A stretch of 13,316 nt of DNA, taken from the NCBI GenBank assembly GCA_938008555.1, contig CALLKE010000053.1, forward strand, positions 1-13,316, read 5' to 3'. The stretch is from an uncultured Pedobacter sp. GTDB taxonomy: Bacteria > Bacteroidota > Bacteroidia > Sphingobacteriales > Sphingobacteriaceae. Within the stretch, counting starts at the first letter, position 1, and every line of letters begins with the position of its first letter. The position numbers and the translations under genes are program-made. This document shows, one piece after another, positions 7,235 through 13,316 of this stretch. The notes under the pieces were generated by a model. It made no database searches. It was given only the letters and a program-made list of their open reading frames with translations, and was not told the origin of the DNA.

Positions 7235-8488
7235 TTAACCTAGTTTCTGCAAAGCATTTTTCAGTCTCGGGAGCATGGTTATAATGTCTTCCAAAGAGCA
7301 AGCCCCTACCGAAGCTCTAAACCAATTGACATTCTCATTCGTGCCAAAGGCAGAGAATGGAACCAAAGCAGCTTTCGCTTCTTTAATCAAGTAAAAATTA
7401 ATGTCAGAGCTTGTTTTTAAGAGATCTCCATCAGGAGTAGTTTTACCAACATAGTCTACTTTTACAGTGAGATAAATTGCTCCCATCGGGCTGACAGCAT
7501 CTACTTTAAAACCTTCTGATTTTAACTGTTGTATCCCTTTATACAAAGCATCTAAGCTCGTTTGGATTTTACTTTTAAATGAACTGAGATAAGCATTTAA
7601 ATCATCTTTCTGAGTCAAAAACTTGGCTGTTGCTATTTGCTCCGCTTTTGGCGCCCACGCTCCAATGTGAGATACGATGGCGCGCATTTTAGAAATAATA
7701 TTGTCTGGGCCAAATCCCCAACCCACACGTACACCCGTCGCTGCAAAACACTTTGAAGCACCATCAATATAAACTGTGTATTGCTCAATTTCTGGACGAA
7801 GTGTTACAGGGCTATGATGTTTATTAGTTCCAAAAGTTAACAACGCATATATTTGGTCGTAAAGTAAATAAAGGGGTTTCTCATGTGCTCCACGACTTTT
7901 ATTTTCTTCTAAAATTAAATCACAAATATCTTCTAAATCCTTTTTTGCAAACATCGTCCCCGTCGGGTTTAGAGGAGAGCATAAAGCAAGCATGGTAGCT
8001 CCTTTTAAATGGGGTTTGATATCTACCGCTGTAGGCATGAAATTATTTTCAGCAAACGTTTCAACTGGGATCCCATGTGCGCCTGAAAGATGGCAATAAT
8101 GATTATTATTCCAAGATGGGGTTGTGTAAACCACTTTATCACCAGGATCTACTAAAGCTAAATAAGCTGAATAAATGAGTGGACGGGAACCACCAGAAAC
8201 TAAGATTTGGCTGGGAGCATAGTTTAATTGGTACCGTTCACGAAGTAGTTCACTTACACTCTCACGTAAAACAGCTACGCCATCTGCAGGTGGATAATTG
8301 GTTTGATTCGCACCATATTGTTCAATAATTCCATCTCTTAATTGAGTTGGAATAGGATAGATAGAAGGATCAAAATCACCGATAGTGAGATTCGCGATTT
8401 TTTCTCCACGTCTTTTCAACTCATTAACTTCATTTCCAATTTTGATTATTTCAGAACCTCTTAAGTTTTTTGCTAATTGGGATACCAT
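7235..8488 (-). CDS. Class I/II PLP-dependent aminotransferase (aspartate-aminotransferase-like)
   Basis: This is a fold-type I aminotransferase of 417 residues, expected to be a cytosolic dimer moving amino groups between an amino acid and a 2-oxoacid. The PLP-binding residues are in place: SPLNPTG with Asn174, Asp211 and Tyr214 in YDQIY, and the Schiff-base Lys246 in DGASK. ATGVRVGWGFG follows. Arg391 in NWFRASVG is the usual clamp for the substrate carboxylate. GDFDPSIYPIP near 37-47 and the N-terminal region match aspartate- or methionine-type members of the class I family. I cannot fix the substrate, so no symbol is given. The ATG at 8488 follows an A-rich stretch and no Shine-Dalgarno sequence. 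No good -7 box was found upstream. The orphan gene downstream may share its transcript. Confidence 0.9.
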   Translation of the reverse strand: MVSQLAKNLRGSEIIKIGNEVNELKRRGEKIANLTIGDFDPSIYPIPTQLRDGIIEQYGANQTNYPPADGVAVLRESVSELLRERYQLNYAPSQILVSGGSRPLIYSAYLALVDPGDKVVYTTPSWNNNHYCHLSGAHGIPVETFAENNFMPTAVDIKPHLKGATMLALCSPLNPTGTMFAKKDLEDICDLILEENKSRGAHEKPLYLLYDQIYALLTFGTNKHHSPVTLRPEIEQYTVYIDGASKCFAATGVRVGWGFGPDNIISKMRAIVSHIGAWAPKAEQIATAKFLTQKDDLNAYLSSFKSKIQTSLDALYKGIQQLKSEGFKVDAVSPMGAIYLTVKVDYVGKTTPDGDLLKTSSDINFYLIKEAKAALVPFSAFGTNENVNWFRASVGACSLEDIITMLPRLKNALQKLG

Positions 8489-8750
8489 ATGTTGTTATAA
8501 TTTTTGCGATCAGTTTATTTCTTGACAATGATTTTATTTTCATACAGATCCAATCCACCTAAGCTCTTTTTCATGTATCTCGTTCTATTCATTTGTTTGC
8601 CCAACCTCTTTAAAGGCCCGACATTTATAGTCTTAGGCCTGTTTAATTTAAGATACATTTAAATAAATACTTAGCTTACTTCCATGCCATAGCGACTTAG
8701 ACCAACAACCAAAACCAAGTTTAAAGTGAAAAAGGCTTAGATGAAGTGCC
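8489..8750. other. 262-base stretch without a recognised gene
   Basis: This lies between the lspA stop and the aminotransferase start, both on the minus strand. It would hold the aminotransferase promoter, but no full TAnnTTTG box is visible. Two very short open frames overlap on opposite strands: 29 codons on the plus strand (8573-8662), mostly hydrophobic, and 25 codons on the minus strand (8515-8592), lysine-rich. An imperfect hairpin pairs AGGCC (8614-8618) with GGCCT (8636-8640), with an inner GAC/GTC pair. I find no tRNA, no repeat, and no recognisable remains of a known gene. Confidence 0.6.
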
Positions 8751-9404
8751 CTAGTCTTCAATAATCTCACTATTTAGATGAATTAAATCTCCTTCTTCTT
8801 CTCGATAGTATTTTCTTTGAAAAATTAAGACAAGTACTACCCCTACTGATATGGAGGCATCAGCTACATTAAAAATAGGTCGAAAGAAAACAAATTCTTC
8901 TCCGCCCCAGAATGGTGTCCAAGAAGGTAAAACACCGTGCAAGATGGGGAAGTAAAACATGTCAACTACTTTTCCATGAAATAGGCTTGCATACCCATGA
9001 GCAATAGGAACTAGTGTTGCTGGATTTGCATAATCACTCTCACTAAATAATAGTCCATAGAAAGAGGAATCTACAATATTTCCAAGAGCTCCTGCAAAGA
9101 TCAGAGCGACACCAGTAACAAGGCCTACATGAAATTTGTGCTTCGCCAAGTAAATAAGCCCATACCCAATGCAGCAAACAGCTACAATTCGGAATAGGGT
9201 TAAAATAAGCTTTCCAATATCTCCTCCTAATTCAACTCCAAAAGCCATTCCATTATTTTCTGTAAAATGGATAATTGCCCAATTGCCTAAAAGCTTATAC
9301 TCTTGCCCCAAGGCCATGTGGAGCTTAATCCAGAATTTTAAAGATTGATCAACAAGTAAAATAAGGAATACTAGTAAAAATGGTTTGGTATATTTTGTTC
9401 TCAT
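8751..9404 (-). CDS. lspA: Lipoprotein signal peptidase (signal peptidase II)
   Basis: LspA is an inner-membrane aspartyl protease that cuts the signal peptide from diacylated prolipoproteins. The 217 residues contain four hydrophobic segments (about 8-25, 66-86, 94-111 and 182-196). Family motifs are TENNGMAFG (48-56), GALGNIVDS (105-113), KVVDMFYF (145-152) and FNVADASIS (178-186). The catalytic pair should be Asp148 and Asp182. Two inserts, about 30 residues after GNIVD and about 25 before FNVAD, make it longer than the 160-170-residue proteobacterial enzyme; such inserts are usual in Bacteroidota. The C-terminal tail is acidic. Its ATG directly follows the dksA-like stop codon with no gap, and no Shine-Dalgarno sequence is seen, so translational coupling is likely. 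It is the last gene of the ileS operon. Confidence 0.96.
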   Translation of the reverse strand: MRTKYTKPFLLVFLILLVDQSLKFWIKLHMALGQEYKLLGNWAIIHFTENNGMAFGVELGGDIGKLILTLFRIVAVCCIGYGLIYLAKHKFHVGLVTGVALIFAGALGNIVDSSFYGLLFSESDYANPATLVPIAHGYASLFHGKVVDMFYFPILHGVLPSWTPFWGGEEFVFFRPIFNVADASISVGVVLVLIFQRKYYREEEGDLIHLNSEIIED

Positions 9405-9788
9405 CTAAGACTGTTTCAATTTGGCTTCCATGCTTAAAGTAGCATGTGGAACTGCACGTAAGCGCTCTTTTTGGATTAATTTTCCAGTCTCTCGACAAAT
9501 TCCGTACGTTTTATTTTCGATACGAATGAGCGCTGCCTCTAAACTTTCTATAAATTTTTTCTGGCGTGCGGCTAATTGGTTAATCGATTCTTTTTCTAAA
9601 GTAGCCGAACCGTCTTCTAGTGTTTTATACGTTCCTGCAGTATCATCTGTTCCATTTGCATTTGGATTACTCAATGATGATGCTAATGAACTCAATTCTT
9701 CATGAGCCATACGCAGCTTTTCTTGAATAATTTCTTTAAACTCATGGAGTTCTGAGTCAGAGTACCTTGTTTTTTCGTGGTTTTCCAT
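9405..9788 (-). CDS. DksA/TraR-family transcription regulator without zinc cysteines
   Basis: This 127-residue protein has the DksA/TraR layout: a long helical hairpin (about 11-90) expected to reach into the RNA polymerase secondary channel, then a small C-terminal globular part (TYGICRETGKLIQKERL, 94-110). Only one cysteine (Cys98) remains of the four that bind zinc in E. coli DksA; the second position is Thr101 and the others are also lost. This is common in Bacteroidota members, which keep the RLRAVPHATLSMEAK signature (109-123). Acidic residues near the hairpin tip (TDDT, 47-50) lie where DksA has its functional aspartates. The family is linked to stringent-response-like control, though a role here is inference. 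It starts one base after the ileS stop and abuts lspA, an order typical of the phylum. Confidence 0.92.
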   Translation of the reverse strand: MENHEKTRYSDSELHEFKEIIQEKLRMAHEELSSLASSLSNPNANGTDDTAGTYKTLEDGSATLEKESINQLAARQKKFIESLEAALIRIENKTYGICRETGKLIQKERLRAVPHATLSMEAKLKQS

Positions 9789-9789
9789 T

Positions 9790-12700
9790 CTAAGCTTTTT
9801 TGATAGATATGATTAATTCGTTCTCATTAATCTCCACTTTTTCGCCCTTCATTAATTTGCCACCATTACTCTCAAACTCAAATGAATCGGCCAAAACTTC
9901 TGTACAAATATATAGTAAATTATTTTTCACTGCTTTAATAATGTAGGGATGGGGTTCCGCACATACATCGATTTTGTCCGTCACTTCAAGATTCAATTCT
10001 TTCCTCAAGTTCTGAATCCTGTTGACTAACTCCCTTGCGATTCCTTCTTGCTTTAGCTCTTCTGTTAGGGTGGTATCAAGCGCTACAGTGAGCTTCCCTA
10101 AATTGGCTACTTGCCACCCTGGAACATCTTCGGCGATCAATTCCACATCTTCCATCTGAACTGAATAAGATATATCGGGTATAATAAGCTTACCCTCTTT
10201 TTCAAACTGAAGAATTTGCTCCTGACTTAGTGCAGTGATCATATCTGCTACTCGCTTCATGTCTTTACCAACTTTAGGGCCTAAGACTTTGAAATTAGGT
10301 TTGATTTTTTTACTGATAATACCCGAAGTATCATGGATGTACTCAATATTTTTGACATTCGTTTCGGAAAGAATTAAGTCTCTAACCTGATCAACTTTAA
10401 TCCTAAATGAATCATTCAAAACAGGTAATAAAATCTTACTCAATGGCTGGCGGACATTGATTCCCACCTTCTTTCTTAAGGATAAAACCATCGATGAAAT
10501 ATCTTGAGCTAATGTCATTCGCTCTTCCAATGCCAAATCAAGGTATTCGGCTTGGCAACGTGGAAAGTCTGCTAGATGGACAGATTCAGCTATCTCCTTT
10601 CCTGTTGCGGTATTTAAGTCTAAGAACAAATGATCGCTAAAAAATGGTGCAATAGGCGACATCAATTTGGCAACCGTATTTAAACAAGTATAAAGTGTCT
10701 GATAAGCTGAAATTTTATCGGTACTATAATCGCCTTTCCAAAAACGACGACGACATAAACGGACATACCAATTACTTAAATTCTCATCCACAAAATTTTG
10801 AATAGCGCGAGCAGCTTTAGTGGGTTCAAAGTCGGCATAATGCTGGTCGACTTCTTGTATTAAGGAGTTTAGCAACGAAAGTACCCAGCGATCTATTTCT
10901 GGACGATTCTTTAAGGTAACATCCGCTTCTTGATAGTTGAACCCATCAATGTTTGCATATAACACAAAAAAAGCATACGTATTATGAAGTGTTCCAAAGA
11001 ATTTGCGTCGAACCTCATCCAATCCTTCGACATTGAATTTTAAGTTATCCCAAGGAGCCGCATTACTCACCATATACCAGCGAACGGCATCTGCCCCGTA
11101 TTGTTCGATGGCTGCAAACGGATCGACACCATTGCCTAAACGCTTAGACATTTTATTACCATTCTTATCTAATACCAGACCATTTGAAATGACATTTTTA
11201 AAGGCAATACTATCATTCAGCATCACCGCAATGGCATGAAGTGTAAAAAACCAGCCACGTGTTTGGTCTACACCTTCTGCAATAAAATCAGCAGGATAAG
11301 CCCCATCAAATTGGTCTTTGTTTTCAAATGGATAATGCCATTGTGCATAGGGCATCGCTCCCGAATCAAACCAGACATCAATCAAATCGGGCTCACGAAA
11401 CATTTTAGTACCATTCGGTGATACCAGTATTACATCATCTACAAATGGGCGATGTAAATCAAAGTTGGATTCATTTAATGATTGAATAATCGTTTGTGTT
11501 GTTTTCTTTTCTTGGTCCGAAAGTATTGTACTTGCTAATCCTTCTGTCAGCTTTTCTTTTAACTCCTGTATTGAACCGATGCAAATCTCCTCATTGCCAT
11601 CCGCTGTACGCCAAATAGGCAAAGGTGTGCCCCAATAACGAGAGCGAGACAGGTTCCAGTCAACCAAATTCTCCAGCCAGTTTCCAAAACGACCCGTTCC
11701 TGTAGATTCTGGTTTCCAATTAATGGTCTTGTTTAATTCAACCATCTTGTCTTTTACAGCAGTTGTTTTGATGAACCAACTATCAAGTGGATAGTATAAA
11801 ATAGGTTTGTCGGTGCGCCAGCAGTGCGGATAGCTATGTTCGTATTTTTTGACATCGAATGCTTTGTTCTCCTCTTTCAGTTTGATCGCAATGAGTACAT
11901 CCGTTGGTTTAAAATTAGGATCCTTGCGTTCTTCGTCAGTATAATATTCTTCCTTTACAAAGCGACCAGCGAAATCAATTATTTCATCTACAAATTTACC
12001 CTGTCTATTTACGATGGGATGTTCATTACCCCTCTCATCCATAATCATGACCGAAGGAACATTGTTCTCTCTACAAACACGAAAGTCATCTGTACCAAAA
12101 ACAGAGGCGGTATGTACAATGCCTGTACCATCTTCAGTAGTCACGAAATCACCTGGAATAACACGAAAAGCATTCTTTTCTAAATCCTCGTTATCCACGT
12201 AAGGCATCAATTGGTGGTAACGCAGGTTCAGCATGTCTGCTCCTTTGAATTCTGCGACTACTTGCCAAGGAATTAGCTTATCCCCTTGATGATAGCTCTC
12301 AAAAGACAAATCCTTAGCCTCACTTTTAAAATGTTTAGAAACAAGCTCTTTCGCCAATACTACACTCACTGGAGCAAACGTATATTGATTAAACGTTCTA
12401 ATCTTTACATACCTGATGTTTGCACCAACTGTTAGTGCACAATTGGCGGGCAAAGTCCAAGGGGTAGTTGTCCAAGCAAGTATTGTTGTATCTTCTGTTT
12501 CATATTCAAAAAGAACAGGCATCAATGGATGTATTTGGTCTTTTTTAGGACGAAACTCAGCGACGATTGAGGTGTCTTTCAACATCTTGTAGGTACCCGG
12601 TTGATTCAATTCATGCGAGCTTAAGCCTGTTCCAGCGGCGGGTGAGTATGGCTGTACGGTATACCCTTTGTATAAAAGATCTTTTTTGTAGAACTCTTTC

Positions 12701-13185
12701 AATATCCACCACAATGTTTCGATGTAATTGTTTTCATAGGTGATATACGGATGATTCAGATCGGTCCAATAGCCTACTTTTTCGGTCATATCGTTCCAGA
12801 TATCAACATACTTCATCACCTCTTTTCGGCAGGCGGCGTTATAATCAGCAATGGTTATTTTTTTCCCGATATCATCCTTGGTAATGCCTAGCATTTTTTC
12901 GACTGCAAGTTCAATTGGCAAACCGTGCGTATCCCAACCAGCCTTACGATTTACGCGATAACCTTTCAGAGTCTTATAACGACAAAAAATATCCTTAATA
13001 GCACGAGCCATTACATGATGGATACCGGGCATTCCATTTGCGGACGGAGGTCCTTCATAAAATGTATATGGCTTCGAAGCAGGACGGGTAGAAATACTCT
13101 TTTCAAAAATTTGATTTGACTTCCAATAGTCTAAAATATTTTTCCCTACCTGTGCTAGATTAAGTTGCTTATATTCTTTGTACAT
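9790..13185 (-). CDS. ileS: Isoleucyl-tRNA synthetase, IleRS2-like type with a GIHH signature motif
   Basis: This cytosolic class I aminoacyl-tRNA synthetase charges tRNA-Ile. From the ATG at 13185 it has 1131 residues, usual for the Bacteroidota enzyme, which resembles the eukaryotic-like IleRS2 group. The first signature, normally HxGH, reads GIHH (residues 54-57). The CP1 editing domain (about 180-420) holds TTTPWTLPAN (239-248) and GTGIVHTASVFGTDDF (353-368). The second signature is KMSKR (678-682). The anticodon-binding domain follows, and the C-terminus lacks the zinc cysteines of E. coli IleRS. The frame extends to a TTG at 13203, but that codon is part of a -7 box. The ATG at 13185 keeps the family N-terminus and has a GAGG ten bases upstream, one of few Shine-Dalgarno-like sites here. 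It heads the ileS-dksA-lspA operon. Confidence 0.96.
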   Translation of the reverse strand: MYKEYKQLNLAQVGKNILDYWKSNQIFEKSISTRPASKPYTFYEGPPSANGMPGIHHVMARAIKDIFCRYKTLKGYRVNRKAGWDTHGLPIELAVEKMLGITKDDIGKKITIADYNAACRKEVMKYVDIWNDMTEKVGYWTDLNHPYITYENNYIETLWWILKEFYKKDLLYKGYTVQPYSPAAGTGLSSHELNQPGTYKMLKDTSIVAEFRPKKDQIHPLMPVLFEYETEDTTILAWTTTPWTLPANCALTVGANIRYVKIRTFNQYTFAPVSVVLAKELVSKHFKSEAKDLSFESYHQGDKLIPWQVVAEFKGADMLNLRYHQLMPYVDNEDLEKNAFRVIPGDFVTTEDGTGIVHTASVFGTDDFRVCRENNVPSVMIMDERGNEHPIVNRQGKFVDEIIDFAGRFVKEEYYTDEERKDPNFKPTDVLIAIKLKEENKAFDVKKYEHSYPHCWRTDKPILYYPLDSWFIKTTAVKDKMVELNKTINWKPESTGTGRFGNWLENLVDWNLSRSRYWGTPLPIWRTADGNEEICIGSIQELKEKLTEGLASTILSDQEKKTTQTIIQSLNESNFDLHRPFVDDVILVSPNGTKMFREPDLIDVWFDSGAMPYAQWHYPFENKDQFDGAYPADFIAEGVDQTRGWFFTLHAIAVMLNDSIAFKNVISNGLVLDKNGNKMSKRLGNGVDPFAAIEQYGADAVRWYMVSNAAPWDNLKFNVEGLDEVRRKFFGTLHNTYAFFVLYANIDGFNYQEADVTLKNRPEIDRWVLSLLNSLIQEVDQHYADFEPTKAARAIQNFVDENLSNWYVRLCRRRFWKGDYSTDKISAYQTLYTCLNTVAKLMSPIAPFFSDHLFLDLNTATGKEIAESVHLADFPRCQAEYLDLALEERMTLAQDISSMVLSLRKKVGINVRQPLSKILLPVLNDSFRIKVDQVRDLILSETNVKNIEYIHDTSGIISKKIKPNFKVLGPKVGKDMKRVADMITALSQEQILQFEKEGKLIIPDISYSVQMEDVELIAEDVPGWQVANLGKLTVALDTTLTEELKQEGIARELVNRIQNLRKELNLEVTDKIDVCAEPHPYIIKAVKNNLLYICTEVLADSFEFESNGGKLMKGEKVEINENELIISIKKA

Positions 13186-13200
13186 CAGTGCTTTACCTCT

Positions 13201-13222
13201 CAAAATTAAGATAGCAAACTTA
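13201..13222 (-). promoter_or_regulatory. Tandem -7 boxes upstream of ileS
   Basis: Read on the minus strand, TAAGTTTG (13222-13215) and TAATTTTG (13208-13201) both match TAnnTTTG exactly. The outer one ends 29 bases before the ATG at 13185, the same spacing as in the sigma factor and GAPDH promoters, and is the better candidate. The inner one would leave a very short leader. No clear -33 element was found 19-21 bases upstream of either. Confidence 0.5.
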
Positions 13223-13316
13223 AGAAAATAGGATGAATACTAGGAATTGTGGTTTCAGGTCCAGGGTTTCCGCACGAAATTAGGCGTAATTGATAATTTT
13301 CTTTAGGAATTCTGGG

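Noticed and set aside
8522..8546. TTGACA resembling a proteobacterial -35 box in the gap before the aminotransferase.
   Set aside because: No matching -10 hexamer sits at 16-18 bases, and Bacteroidota promoters use a different consensus.
9421..9705. 94-codon open frame on the plus strand opposite the dksA-like gene.
   Set aside because: It is entirely antisense to a clear DksA-family gene and has no features of its own.
11824..12183. 119-codon open frame on the plus strand opposite ileS.
   Set aside because: It is antisense to conserved IleRS sequence, has no recognisable domain and no promoter, so it is a shadow frame.
13186..13203. TTG start extending IleRS by 6 residues.
   Set aside because: The TTG is part of a TAnnTTTG box; the ATG at 13185 keeps the family N-terminus and has a GAGG upstream.
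13204..13316. Right-edge region examined for a divergent gene.
   Set aside because: Only a 16-codon frame from an ATG at 13233 is present and it resembles nothing; apart from the ileS promoter boxes nothing can be supported.

Overview
The window is a housekeeping stretch of an AT-rich Bacteroidota chromosome. Four things point to that phylum: a 286-residue primary sigma factor without region 1.1, TAnnTTTG-type -7 promoter boxes, start codons mostly without Shine-Dalgarno sequences, and several phylum-typical proteins (fused E1 alpha/beta dehydrogenase, GAPDH with a long N-terminal extension, DksA-like protein without its zinc cysteines, tightly packed ileS-dksA-lspA order). The divergent housekeeping proteins would fit a Cytophagales-like, possibly host-associated lineage such as the Amoebophilaceae (Cardinium/Amoebophilus), but this placement is inference.

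Layout from left to right. Positions 1-2522 hold two plus-strand genes, the primary sigma factor and GAPDH. They are separated by a near-perfect terminator hairpin whose 3' arm also carries the GAPDH promoter -7 box. Positions 2619-5381 hold, on the minus strand, an RsmI-like SAM-dependent methyltransferase followed by the fused E1 component of a 2-oxoacid dehydrogenase complex. A conserved-looking protein of unknown function (5435-6151, plus) diverges from the methyltransferase. An orphan 302-residue protein (6236-7144) and a class I aminotransferase (7235-8488) follow on the minus strand. A 262-base stretch without a recognisable gene (8489-8750) separates them from the minus-strand operon ileS - dksA-like - lspA (8751-13185), in which the genes are 1 and 0 bases apart.

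The genes serve transcription (sigma factor, DksA-like regulator), translation (isoleucyl-tRNA synthetase, RsmI-like methylase), central carbon metabolism (GAPDH, E1), amino-group transfer, and lipoprotein maturation (signal peptidase II). I see no mobile element, CRISPR array, tRNA, rRNA, phage gene or toxin-antitoxin system, and no convincing new biological system. The points most worth a second look are the GIHH version of the IleRS signature motif, the terminator/promoter overlap before GAPDH, the false TTG starts that coincide with promoter boxes, and the two genes of unknown function.
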